From: Actinoplanes ianthinogenes
GTDB lineage: Bacteria; Actinomycetota; Actinomycetes; Mycobacteriales; Micromonosporaceae
Direction of reading: 5' to 3'
Assembly: GCF_018324205.1 (NCBI RefSeq)
Contig: NZ_AP023356.1
Span: 806,001 to 870,000, forward strand
DNA length: 64,000 bases
The notes beneath the pieces were generated by a model that was not told where the DNA came from, made no database searches, and saw only the letters and a program-made list of their open reading frames with translations. Both the position numbers and the translations under genes were made by a program. Of this stretch, positions 1-7,940 are shown piece after piece; the stretch's first letter is position 1; every line of letters starts with the position of its first letter.

Positions 1-665
1 GCGGCCAGGCCGAAACCGATCGCGCCGAGCAGCAGCACGGTGCCGTAGATGATCTGCTGCGGCAGGAACCCGGTGCGCTCCTGCCCGCTCCAGCGCCAGC
101 CGAAGTCCACCGGCACCAGGACCATCACCAGGTAGCCGAGGGTGAACAGGAGCAGCCCGAGGTTGCGCTCGATCCGGGCGAGCACGAGCAGCGCGACGCC
201 GATGATGCCCCACGGCGCGATCAGCCGGTCCAGGACCATCATCCAGGACGGCAACGGGTGGTCGACGGCCTCGACATTCACGAAGATCCGGAAGGCGATC
301 CAGGAGGCCAGGAAGGCGCCGGCCAGCGCGACACCGGTGTAGACGTAGGGCAGCACCCGGGTGCCCAGCCCCCGTGTCCGGGCGATCCGCGTGTAGCCGT
401 AGGCGATCACCGCGTAGGCCAGCAGCAGGCCGGCGGGCCAGAAATACAGCACGCCCTGCCGGTCGAACTTGCACGCGCCGTCGGGGGTGCAGTCCAGGTC
501 GAGGAAGAAGTAGTCGAACGGGATGGCGATGAAGGTCACCGCGGCCAGCACCGACAGCGCGAGCCAGGTGACCCGCTGATCGACACGCACCCGGCGGGTG
601 AGGCCGTGCACCTCCGTCAACAGCCGGCGGGCGTCGCCCTCGGCCGGCACCGATTCTGTGGTCAT
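1..665 (-). CDS. Hypothetical multi-pass membrane protein (partial, 3' end outside window)
   Basis: The reading frame starts at the ATG complementary to 663-665 and stays open to base 1, so the C-terminus lies outside the window. The visible 221 residues have a short polar N-terminus (MTTESVPAEGDARRLL) followed by at least five hydrophobic segments (for example VTWLALSVLAAVTFIAI and VLYFWPAGLLLAYAVIAY), so it is an integral membrane protein. A Cys-containing loop (DLDCTPDGACKFDRQG) between the first two segments probably faces outward. No domain was recognised. It is divergent from the DUF6891-like gene at 792. Confidence 0.75.
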   Translation of the reverse strand, partial: MTTESVPAEGDARRLLTEVHGLTRRVRVDQRVTWLALSVLAAVTFIAIPFDYFFLDLDCTPDGACKFDRQGVLYFWPAGLLLAYAVIAYGYTRIARTRGLGTRVLPYVYTGVALAGAFLASWIAFRIFVNVEAVDHPLPSWMMVLDRLIAPWGIIGVALLVLARIERNLGLLLFTLGYLVMVLVPVDFGWRWSGQERTGFLPQQIIYGTVLLLGAIGFGLA

Positions 666-791
666 GCCAATAGGTTTCCACAGCAAACCTGTTTCCGCCA
701 GTGAAACCACGATCAAAACCAGCTTTTCGTACGACGCCCGCCGGTGACCTGCGGGACCTCGCGCGGGATCGGCGCATGTCATGATCCCCCG

Positions 792-1460
792 ATGAGCGCA
801 TGGCCCTACAACGATCGCCCCGACGGCGTCCGTTTCCTCCCCGACCACATCGACGAGCCCGGTCGCACCGAGATCGAGGACGAGATCTGGGCCTGGATCG
901 TCCGCGGCGAGGACGATCCCGCGGAGTTCGTCGACTATCTCGACGAGGGTCGTCACGGCGCCACCGAGGAGGAGCTGGAGGACGCGTACACGAAGGCGCT
1001 CGACGTCCGCCGCGACCAGCAGCGCGGGTTCGGCGAGGTGAACAGCAACCTCACGCTGGCCTTCGACGAGCTCAACGACCTCGGCGTGCTGGCACGCGAG
1101 GACTTCACCTGCTGCGGCACCTGCGCCGCCGCCGAGATCCACGACGAACGCGACGACTCCCGGCACTGGCGCGGCTACCTCTGGTACCACCAGCAGGACA
1201 CCGAGTCGCTGGCCGAGAGTGACAACGGTTCGGTCTACGTCGGCTACGGCGCCTACCCACCCGCCGACCTCGACGCGGCCGCCTACGAAGCGCTGTCCCA
1301 GGAGGAGAAACAGGCCCGCTACCAGTCCGAAGTCGAGCATCTGATGGATGACGTCGTCTTCCCGGTCCTGCAGAAACACGGCATCCAGGTGACCTGGAAC
1401 CGCAACCTCGGCACTCGCATCCTGCTCACCGGCGCCCACTGGTACGCACCCCTCGACTGA
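792..1460 (+). CDS. DUF6891-like conserved hypothetical protein
   Basis: This is a 222-aa acidic soluble protein without signal peptide or membrane segment. It resembles the actinobacterial DUF6891 family in its central Cys-rich motif (FTCCGTCAAAEI, about residues 114-125) and the C-terminal half with LMDDVVFPVLQKHGIQVTWN. Function is unknown; the clustered cysteines could bind a metal, which is inference. The start at 792 is preferred over an upstream GTG-type start at 744 because the family-like sequence starts there and because CATGAT at 780-785 sits six bases before the ATG, fitting a leaderless start. Single gene between two minus-strand units. Confidence 0.75.
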   Translation: MSAWPYNDRPDGVRFLPDHIDEPGRTEIEDEIWAWIVRGEDDPAEFVDYLDEGRHGATEEELEDAYTKALDVRRDQQRGFGEVNSNLTLAFDELNDLGVLAREDFTCCGTCAAAEIHDERDDSRHWRGYLWYHQQDTESLAESDNGSVYVGYGAYPPADLDAAAYEALSQEEKQARYQSEVEHLMDDVVFPVLQKHGIQVTWNRNLGTRILLTGAHWYAPLD

Positions 1461-1622
1461 AAACCATCCGTCCGCCGCCGGGCCGCCTCCGCCCACGGCC
1501 ACCGGTTTCCGGTACGCCCTCAGCGGCGCCCCCGACGCCGACGGCCCGTGGTGGCTCGCTCCGGCCGTACCGTCAAGCGGCGGATCGCGGGCGACAGCGG
1601 ACCGGGCAGCGGGCGGCGGTCC

Positions 1623-2030
1623 TCAGCCGAGCAGTCTGCCGAGGGCCGCGCGGGCGGCGGTGGAGTCGGCGGCGAGGCGGGACAGGACGGCGGCCAGGGC
1701 GAGCAGCCAGTCGTCGAGGGTGACCGTGGCGCGGCTGATGGCGACGCCGTGCACGATGCGGCGGATCTCCGGACGCACCCCGTGCGGCTCCCGGCGCAGC
1801 ACGAGCCGCTCGTCGGGCGTGGTGACGGTCAGTGACACCGGAGTGCCCGGGCGGCCGCTGAGGCGGTCGGCGAGTGTCCGTTCGCGGTCCACCTGGACCA
1901 GGCCCGGCGGCAACGCGTCGCCGAGGACCGTGAGCAGCACCCGGGTGTACGACTCGACGTCGGCGCGGTCGGCGCGCAGCGCGGCGGCGATCAGGTGCAG
2001 GTCGCCGGTCGGGCCGAGTTCGGCGGTCAT
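1623..2030 (-). CDS. Hypothetical protein, last gene of the YbjQ-type operon
   Basis: A 135-aa protein with no recognised domain. It has an N-terminal alpha-helical stretch, a central beta-rich part (PGTPVSLTVTTPDERLVLRREPHGVRPEI) and an Ala/Leu-rich C-terminal helix (DDWLLALAAVLSRLAADSTAAR). Its ATG overlaps the stop of the preceding gene by 4 bp (ATGA at 2027-2030), so it is translationally coupled to the two YbjQ-type proteins. I infer a role linked to those proteins but the sequence does not say which. Confidence 0.75.
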   Translation of the reverse strand: MTAELGPTGDLHLIAAALRADRADVESYTRVLLTVLGDALPPGLVQVDRERTLADRLSGRPGTPVSLTVTTPDERLVLRREPHGVRPEIRRIVHGVAISRATVTLDDWLLALAAVLSRLAADSTAARAALGRLLG

Positions 2031-2848
2031 CGGTCGGTCAGCGGCAGCACGAGCTGCGGTTTGGCGATGACGTGGTCCGGGCGGAGCGGGCGGACGGCGG
2101 TGCCGATCGCGAAGAACTCGGTGGTGTGCCCGCCCCAGCGGTGCGAGGTGGAGAGCATCCGCACGCCGACGATGCCCTCCGCGCCGAGGTCCTCGGCCTC
2201 CGCCTGCATCCGGCTCATGGCCAGCTCCCGGGCGTCGTAGAGCGCTTCGGTGTATTGCGGGATCTCCACGTTCTGTCCGATGTTGCCCATCGCCTGCCAG
2301 AAACGCTGGTGGGCGATGTGGTAGACGCAGCTACCCATGGTCATGCCGACCGGCGTGTACCCGGCCTGGATCAACGTCCAGAAGTCCTGCCCGGACAGGT
2401 CGCTGGTGAACGGCTTGCCGTGTCTGTTGCGCCAGGTGCCGGACTCCGGCGGGACGTCGGCCTGGATCGCCGTGCCGATCGCGATGAACTCGGCCAGCTC
2501 CGAGCCGAACTCCTTGAACTCGATGTCGAGCCGCACCCCGACGATGCCGTCGGCGCCGAGCGCGTCGGCCTCCGCCTCCATCCGCGTCATCGCCAGCTCC
2601 CGGGCGTGGTACATCGCCTGGGACAGCTGGTCGAGCTCGCGGTTCTGGCTCCACCGGCCGAGCTGGATGCCGACGTGGTAGATGCTCGACCCGAGCACCA
2701 GGCCGAGCGGCCGGAACCCGGCCTCGCGCACCAGCAGGAACTCGTTGACACTCAGGTCCGAGGTGAACAGGCTGGTCGGCTGGCCGGGGCGCATCTGCGC
2801 GAGGCGGCGCATGGCGTCGTCGGGGACGCCGGGGGTGGTGACGGTCAT
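2027..2848 (-). CDS. Tandem YbjQ/DUF74-type heavy-metal-binding domain protein
   Basis: A 273-aa protein made of two copies of a YbjQ-like (heavy-metal-binding, DUF74) domain, about residues 30-140 and 165-265. Each copy has the family signature of a helix ARELAM(T/S)RMxAEAxxLGAxGIVGVR followed by a strand ending in F(I/F)AIGTA. YbjQ proteins form ring-like oligomers; physiological role is not settled, so metal binding should be read as a family name only. The start at 2848 begins MTVTTPG and overlaps the upstream gene by 4 bp. Second gene of a three-gene operon. Confidence 0.85.
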   Translation of the reverse strand: MTVTTPGVPDDAMRRLAQMRPGQPTSLFTSDLSVNEFLLVREAGFRPLGLVLGSSIYHVGIQLGRWSQNRELDQLSQAMYHARELAMTRMEAEADALGADGIVGVRLDIEFKEFGSELAEFIAIGTAIQADVPPESGTWRNRHGKPFTSDLSGQDFWTLIQAGYTPVGMTMGSCVYHIAHQRFWQAMGNIGQNVEIPQYTEALYDARELAMSRMQAEAEDLGAEGIVGVRMLSTSHRWGGHTTEFFAIGTAVRPLRPDHVIAKPQLVLPLTDR

Positions 2849-3615
2849 CGGCTGCTCCGTAGCGGCAGGACGGTGAGGCCGGCCGGGACGGGCCGGCGTC
2901 CGGTGCGGAACCGGGCGATCGCGGTGCCGGTCATCAGGCACGAGGCGGCCCGGTCGGTGTGGCGCTCCCCGACCTCGATCGCCCACGTCCGCGACCGGAG
3001 CCCGGACATCAGCGCGGCGTCGGCGCCCAGCGCGGCCACCCGGCCGGCGAAATCCCGCCGGGCCTGGGCCCGGACGTGGGTGAGCAGCTCGGTGTACCCG
3101 GCCATCTCGGTGTTGCCGACCAGGAAGCCGAGCGAGGAGGCGGTCCGCCAGTCGTCGTGCCGGACCGCGACCTCGAGCCCGTAGACGACCCCCGCCGGCA
3201 CCCAGCCCGCGGCCAGCAGCTTCGCGACGTCGGCCGGGCCGAGATCGGTGGTGAACGGAGTGCCGGGCCGCTGCCGCCCGCGCGAGCGCACCGCGGCGCC
3301 GACCGCGGTGAACTCGCGTTTCTGCTCGTCCCTCGGCTGCTCGGTGAGCCGCACCCCCACCACACCGTCGGCGCCGAGCGCGACGGCCTGGCGGCGCATC
3401 CGGTCCAGGGCGGTGAACCGGCCGGTGCGCAGCGCCGAGGAGTACGCCGCGAACCCGGTCGACCGCGGCGGCAGGACCGCCGGGCCCAGGTAACCGGGCC
3501 GCCAGCCGCAGCCGGACCAGCCGGCCCAGCCGATCTGCATCACGGTGCTGCCGAAGACCTGGCCGACCAGGTCGAATCCGGCTGCCGAGAGCAGCGCGGC
3601 GTGCTCACCCGTCAC
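2845..3615 (-). CDS. Tandem YbjQ/DUF74-like protein (divergent copy)
   Basis: A 256-aa paralogue of its downstream neighbour with two YbjQ-like units: one around residues 60-110 (RMRRQAVALGADGVVGVR, then FTAVGAAV) and one around 180-235 (VRAQARRDFAGRVAALGADAAL, then LMTGTAIARF). The second copy has lost the VGVR signature, so it may be structural only. It starts at a GTG (MTGEHAALL). It is the first gene of the operon 3615-1623, with 4-bp overlaps between all members. Four YbjQ units in two linked genes point to a hetero-oligomeric assembly (inference). Confidence 0.8.
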   Translation of the reverse strand: MTGEHAALLSAAGFDLVGQVFGSTVMQIGWAGWSGCGWRPGYLGPAVLPPRSTGFAAYSSALRTGRFTALDRMRRQAVALGADGVVGVRLTEQPRDEQKREFTAVGAAVRSRGRQRPGTPFTTDLGPADVAKLLAAGWVPAGVVYGLEVAVRHDDWRTASSLGFLVGNTEMAGYTELLTHVRAQARRDFAGRVAALGADAALMSGLRSRTWAIEVGERHTDRAASCLMTGTAIARFRTGRRPVPAGLTVLPLRSSR

Positions 3616-3718
3616 GCCTCAGTCATACGCGCAAGCGCTCTGATTGACCAGCGCGTATGGCCCGGGCCTTGCCGGGGTCCGCCATGGTGGTCAGCCCAGA
3701 GGTCGCCTTGAAAGCAGC

Positions 3719-3749
3719 ACGGCCCGGACCCACAACGGATCCGGGCCGT
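3719..3749 (-). terminator. Intrinsic terminator hairpin of the glycoside hydrolase gene
   Basis: A perfect 10-bp stem, ACGGCCCGGA at 3719-3728 pairing with TCCGGGCCGT at 3740-3749, has an 11-nt loop. It lies 11 bases after the stop codon of the minus-strand hydrolase gene and is followed on that strand by GCTGCTTTC, a weak U-run. It is also positioned to separate this gene from the YbjQ operon on the same strand. Confidence 0.7.
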
Positions 3750-3760
3750 GGCCGGGCAGA

Positions 3761-5800
3761 TCAGACGGTGGTGCAGACGGTGCCGTTGAGGGTGAACGAC
3801 TCCGGCAGCACGTTCGGGCCGCTGTAGGAGCCGACGAAGCCCACGCTCGTCGACGCGCCGGCGGTCAGACCGCCGTCACTGGTGACCCGGACCGTGCGGC
3901 CGTCCTGGTTCCAGGTGGCGTTCCAGCCGCTGCTCAGCGCCTGCCAGCCGGTCGGCCAGGTGAAGGTCAGGGTCCAGCCGTTGATCGCGGCCGGCCCGTT
4001 GTTGGTGATGTCGATCGAGCCGACGTACCCGTTGCCCCAGTCGTTGGTGTCGCGGAACTTGACCGTGCACGACGAGGCCGCCGGGCTGCCGGTGGTGAAG
4101 GTCAGCGGCGCCGAGGCCGGGGACAGCCGCCCGGCGCCGTCCCGGGCGAGCACGTTGACCGTGTACCGCCGGCCCGGCACCAGGTTGGGCACGGTCAGCG
4201 AGGTGCCGGTCGTCTCGCCGAGCAGCTCACTGACGCCGCCGTTCTGCCGGTACACCTCGTACTTCAGCCCCGGGCCGGAAGCGGCCCAGGAGATGCTCGC
4301 GGTCCGGTCGGTCGCGGTCGCGGCGAGCCGGCCCGGCGCCTTCGGCGCGGCGTTTTCGGTACGGCTGGGATGCACCGTGACCAGCGCCAGCGAGTACGGC
4401 GCCAGCGTCTGCGTCCCCGCCGTCCCGGCCGCGCCGCTGGTCAGCCCGTCCGCGCCGTTGGTGAACGTCTCGACCACCGGCACCGCCGCCGACGGCGTGA
4501 ACCCGTGGTAGTTCAGCGACACGGTGTGCGCCGCGTCCGGGTCCTTGTTGATCACCAGGACCGCGAGGTCGCCGTCGGCCCGCCGCACCGCGTGCGCACT
4601 GACCAGGGCGTTGTCGCTGCCGGTCCCGACGAACTGGTCCCCGGTGTGCGCGAAGTCCCCGAGCAGCGACAGCGCGTGGTACGGCGCGAACGGCGTGTTC
4701 AGCGGCGGCTCGCAGGCCGAGTTGTCCGCCGTGCAGGTCCCGCTGGACAGCAGCCCGAAGTCGTTGAAGTCGGTCTGCCCGGCGATCGTGGTGGCCTTGT
4801 CCGGGCCGTTGTGCACGTTCCACCACTGCACCGTGAAGACGCCCTGGGCGAGCAGCCCGCTGTAGACGTCGGCCAGGAACAGCGCACCCGGCTGGGTGTT
4901 GCGTCCGACGTCCACGTTGGTCTCGGTCATGCTGATCCCGATCCGGCTCGCGCCGGCGCCGGCGTACTGGTCGATCTGCCTGCGCAGCAGGTAGACCGCG
5001 TCCTGGATCTGCGCGGTCTTGCCGAGCCCCTCGGCCGCCGTGCTCCCGCCCGGGTACCAGTGCACGTCCACGAAGTCGATCGCGGCGCCGGCCCGGGTGA
5101 GCACCTCCTGGTTCCAGGTGCCGCTGTCACCGGACGCCACGATGCCGTCCGGCCAGTTCCCCGGCATGGTGAGCACCGCGCCCACCTTGATCGTCGGGTC
5201 GACCGCCTTCATCGCGGTGGCGTAGGCGACGACGTTCTCCGCGTACTCCTTCGGACTCTTGTCGGCGTGGTCGTCGGCCTCCCACGACGCGCCGTAGTGC
5301 CCGTTGCCGTAGTTCTCGTTGCCGATCGTCCAGTACCGGGCGCCGTACTTCTTGGTCACGTTGGCGTACCGCACCCAGTCGGCCGCCTCCTGCGCCGTCC
5401 CGGTGCCGTAGTTCGCGATGATCATCGGCTGGGCGCCCGTCCGCTGCGCCCCGGCCATGAACGTGTCGAAGTCGGTGTTCGGCGCGACGTACCCGCCCGG
5501 CGCGGTGTGCGTCTGCCAGTGATAGATGTCGGCGTAGGAGCCGCCCGGATACCGGACCATCTGCACACCGGCGTCCTTGAGCAGGTCGGTGACGGCCGGA
5601 GTGCCGAGCTGCGAGTCCCAGACGGCGTGGTTGACGCCGAGCGCGGCGTCGCCGACGGTGGCGAGCCCGGCCCGGGCGTCCACGTCGACCCGGACGTCGG
5701 TGGCGGCGGCGCCGGCGGCCGATGGCACGCCCGCGACGGCGCTGACCAGCGCGAGCAGGACGATGCCCGCGCCGGCGCGCCGCCGGAGTGACACATACAT
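3761..5800 (-). CDS. Secreted clan GH-A glycoside hydrolase with Fn3 and CBM2 modules
   Basis: A 679-aa exported enzyme. Order: Sec signal peptide (MYVSLRRRAGAGIVLLALVS, cleavage near AAG-AAA at 30-33), catalytic TIM-barrel resembling alpha-L-arabinofuranosidase/GH51-type enzymes (about 38-475), Fn3 domain (487-571) and a C-terminal cellulose-binding CBM2 (578-676, closing Cys578-Cys676 pair). Likely acid/base Glu162 in the IGNEN motif and nucleophile Glu293 in SMTETN. The start at 5800 is chosen because GGAG lies six bases upstream and the signal peptide follows at once. The CebR-type operator upstream implies cello-oligosaccharide control, so the true substrate may be a beta-glucan or arabinoxylan; the exact specificity cannot be read. 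Confidence 0.85.
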   Translation of the reverse strand: MYVSLRRRAGAGIVLLALVSAVAGVPSAAGAAATDVRVDVDARAGLATVGDAALGVNHAVWDSQLGTPAVTDLLKDAGVQMVRYPGGSYADIYHWQTHTAPGGYVAPNTDFDTFMAGAQRTGAQPMIIANYGTGTAQEAADWVRYANVTKKYGARYWTIGNENYGNGHYGASWEADDHADKSPKEYAENVVAYATAMKAVDPTIKVGAVLTMPGNWPDGIVASGDSGTWNQEVLTRAGAAIDFVDVHWYPGGSTAAEGLGKTAQIQDAVYLLRRQIDQYAGAGASRIGISMTETNVDVGRNTQPGALFLADVYSGLLAQGVFTVQWWNVHNGPDKATTIAGQTDFNDFGLLSSGTCTADNSACEPPLNTPFAPYHALSLLGDFAHTGDQFVGTGSDNALVSAHAVRRADGDLAVLVINKDPDAAHTVSLNYHGFTPSAAVPVVETFTNGADGLTSGAAGTAGTQTLAPYSLALVTVHPSRTENAAPKAPGRLAATATDRTASISWAASGPGLKYEVYRQNGGVSELLGETTGTSLTVPNLVPGRRYTVNVLARDGAGRLSPASAPLTFTTGSPAASSCTVKFRDTNDWGNGYVGSIDITNNGPAAINGWTLTFTWPTGWQALSSGWNATWNQDGRTVRVTSDGGLTAGASTSVGFVGSYSGPNVLPESFTLNGTVCTTV

Positions 5801-5826
5801 GAGGATCTCCATGGGGACAGGGGTGG

Positions 5827-5840
5827 TGGGAGCGCTCCCA
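5827..5840. promoter_or_regulatory. CebR-type LacI-family operator
   Basis: TGGGAGCGCTCCCA is a perfect 14-bp palindrome, 26 bases upstream of the hydrolase ATG. It is identical to the consensus operator of CebR, the cellobiose/cellotriose-responsive LacI-family repressor that controls cellulolytic genes in Streptomyces. Repression released by cello-oligosaccharides is inferred; the regulator itself is not in this window. Confidence 0.85.
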
Positions 5841-5962
5841 TAGTCCGACCAGGCAAAGAGCCCTGTCAATGCCTATGCCGCCGGGCCCGCTTCCCTCCCG
5901 CTCCGCTGTCTCCGGTACGCCACACCGCCGCCGTCAGCGCCCCGTCCGGCAGGCGCCGGCAC

Positions 5963-6109
5963 TCAGCCGGTGATGGTGTTCCAGGAGTAGCCCAGCAGGG
6001 CGAAGGCCGCTCCGAGCAGCGCAAGGTTGAGCCCGCGGGTGGTGATCGGCAGCGCCGCCACGACCAGCAGGATGATCGCGATGAGGTAGAAGATTCCCTG
6101 GATGGACAT
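5963..6109 (-). CDS. Small hydrophobic membrane protein (48 aa)
   Basis: A 48-aa protein with two predicted membrane segments (IFYLIAIILLVVAALPI and LNLALLGAAFALLGYSW) joined by a TTRG turn. The start at 6109 has a good ribosome-binding site (CGAGGAG, five to six bases upstream). No function can be assigned. It stands alone, between the hydrolase and the N-acetyltransferase on the same strand, each separated by over 130 bases, so it is probably transcribed from its own promoter. Confidence 0.75.
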   Translation of the reverse strand: MSIQGIFYLIAIILLVVAALPITTRGLNLALLGAAFALLGYSWNTITG

Positions 6110-6243
6110 GTCGCTCCTCGATTCGGGGGTGGAGAGCGGCGTCGCTGTACCCCGGGGTCGAGGAGCACTAAACACGGGCAGCCGGCCCTTGGCGGGGCGC
6201 TGCCGGGCGTACCTCACATGGGCGGACCGTGCGGGAAGCGGAC

Positions 6244-6978
6244 CTAGAGTGACGGGAGGCGGTCCAGCTCGATGCCGAAGTGGGTTTTGTAGGCGCTGAG
6301 CAGGGACTCGTCGGAGTCCAGCACGGTCTCGACGCGGGTGCCGGCGACGGTGCGGATCAGGATGCGGGCGCTCAGGGTGACGCGGTCGGCGCCGTCCAGG
6401 CGGGAGCAGACCGGGTTCTGCCGGAAGTGGGAGCCGGGCCAGGTCTGCTGCCACCAGCAGGCGGGTTCAAAATCGGTCAGCGGGCGGGGGCGGCGCTCCA
6501 GGAGGTACTGCGGTGCGTCGTCGCGGTGCACCAGGACGTCGCCGTCCGGGGTGTCGGCGAGGCGGAACTGGCCGCCCGGGTCGGACTGGCCGGCGCGGTC
6601 GTCGAGGCGCAGCGGATAGGAGCTGAAGCGGCCGAAGCCGACGTCGACCAGCCAGGCGTCGTCGACGAGCAGGGCCAGGTGGTCGAAGAGCGGGCCGAAC
6701 CGGCCCTCGCCGCGGTGCACCCGCGCGGCGACCCGGTCGACGGTGTGCCCGAGCTCGTCGAGGAGGAGCGCGAAGAGGCCGTTGAGCTCGTAGCAGAAGC
6801 CGCCCCGGCGGCGGCGCACGATCTTGTCGAACAGGTCGTCCGGGTCGAGCGAGATGGTCTCGCCGAGGTGGATGCCGAGGTTCTCGAACGGGACGGCGGT
6901 CTGGTGCGCCACGGTCAGCTCGCGCAGCGTGGCCGCGCGCGAGACGCCGATCCGGTCCAGGTAAGCGGTGACGTCCAC
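6244..6978 (-). CDS. nat: Arylamine N-acetyltransferase
   Basis: A 244-aa cytosolic NAT-family enzyme that would transfer acetyl (or a longer acyl) from CoA to arylamines, hydrazines or a biosynthetic amine. The catalytic triad is visible: Cys62 in RRGGFCYELN, His100 in FDHLALLV and Asp112 in LVDVGFG. It is shorter than the usual 270-280 aa, mostly in the C-terminal domain. It starts with GTG at 6978, with TAGGCT six bases upstream (leaderless). It shares a 23-bp divergent promoter region with the DUF6282 gene. Confidence 0.92.
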   Translation of the reverse strand: MDVTAYLDRIGVSRAATLRELTVAHQTAVPFENLGIHLGETISLDPDDLFDKIVRRRRGGFCYELNGLFALLLDELGHTVDRVAARVHRGEGRFGPLFDHLALLVDDAWLVDVGFGRFSSYPLRLDDRAGQSDPGGQFRLADTPDGDVLVHRDDAPQYLLERRPRPLTDFEPACWWQQTWPGSHFRQNPVCSRLDGADRVTLSARILIRTVAGTRVETVLDSDESLLSAYKTHFGIELDRLPSL

Positions 6979-6984
6979 CCGCCC

Positions 6985-6994
6985 AGCCTACGTT
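6985..6994. promoter_or_regulatory. Overlapping divergent leaderless -10 elements
   Basis: On the minus strand TAGGCT (6985-6990) ends six bases before the nat GTG. On the plus strand TACGTT (6989-6994) ends seven bases before the ATG at 7002. The two -10 hexamers overlap by two bases, so both genes should be transcribed without leaders from mutually exclusive promoters. This is read from spacing only; transcription starts are not known. Confidence 0.55.
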
Positions 6995-7001
6995 GACAAC
7001 G

Positions 7002-7940
7002 ATGTCGGTGATTGCGATGGTCGAGGTCGTGCATCCGATTCCCAGCGACCGCGCCCGCGCACTGGTGGCCGGCGGATACGACACGCACGTGCACGTCGCC
7101 CCGGACGTGATGGAGCGGCGGATCGACGACGTGACGCTGGCCCGGCGGTTCGCCGAGGTGGGGCTCGCCGGGTTCGTGCTCAAGTCGCACTACGTGCCGA
7201 CCGCGGAGCGCGCCGAGGTGGTCCGCGGCGTGGTGCCCGGGGTCGAGGCGCTCGGCGCGCTCACCCTGAACGGCTCGGTCGGCGGGCTCAACCCGGTGGC
7301 CGTGGAGATCGCCGGGCGGCAGGGCGCGCGGGTGGTCTGGCTGCCGACCGTCGACTGCGCCAACGAGCGGGCCGGCCGGGCCGCGATCCAAGGCGCCACC
7401 CCGCCGATGTGGGCGGCGCTCCAGGACGACCTGGCCGCGCGGGGCATCGTCGCGCCGGCGATCGAGGTGGTCGACGAGGGCGGGAAGATCGTGCCGGCGC
7501 TGCACGACGTGTTCGCGGTGCTGGCCCGGCACGACATGGTGCTGGCCACCGGGCACCTGAGCGGGCCGGAGATCGTGGCGGCGGTGGACGCGGCCGTGGA
7601 CGCCGGGGTGCGGCGGATCATCGTGACCCACCCCGAGTTCACCTCGCAGCAACTGGACGTCGCGACGCAGCGGCGGCTGGCTTCGCGCGGAGCGCTGCTG
7701 GAACGGTGCTTCACCACGGCGTACACGAAGAAGGTCTCCTGGGATGTGCTCTTCGCGCACATCCGGGCGGTCGGGCCGGAGCATTCGCTGCTCTCCAGCG
7801 ACCTGGGGCAGCCGTTCAACCCGCCGGTGGAGGACGGGCTGGCGCTGCTCGCCGACCGGCTGCTCGGCGCCGGGTTCAGCGAGGACGAGGTCCGCACGAT
7901 GGCGGTGGTCAACACCCGGCGTGTCGTCGGGCGCCCGTGA
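7002..7940 (+). CDS. DUF6282 family amidohydrolase-like protein
   Basis: A 312-aa TIM-barrel protein related to metal-dependent hydrolases. Visible signatures are YDTHVHVAPDV (HxH metal site, about residues 27-37), ATGHLSG, VTHPEF (His ligands) and the final SSDLGQPFNPP (Asp). DUF6282 proteins are uncharacterised; hydrolysis of a cyclic amide or lactone is family inference. The ATG at 7002 is chosen because TACGTT lies seven bases upstream; ATG 7017 is the alternative. Its 3' end overlaps the convergent response regulator gene by 32 bp. Confidence 0.85.
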   Translation: MSVIAMVEVVHPIPSDRARALVAGGYDTHVHVAPDVMERRIDDVTLARRFAEVGLAGFVLKSHYVPTAERAEVVRGVVPGVEALGALTLNGSVGGLNPVAVEIAGRQGARVVWLPTVDCANERAGRAAIQGATPPMWAALQDDLAARGIVAPAIEVVDEGGKIVPALHDVFAVLARHDMVLATGHLSGPEIVAAVDAAVDAGVRRIIVTHPEFTSQQLDVATQRRLASRGALLERCFTTAYTKKVSWDVLFAHIRAVGPEHSLLSSDLGQPFNPPVEDGLALLADRLLGAGFSEDEVRTMAVVNTRRVVGRP

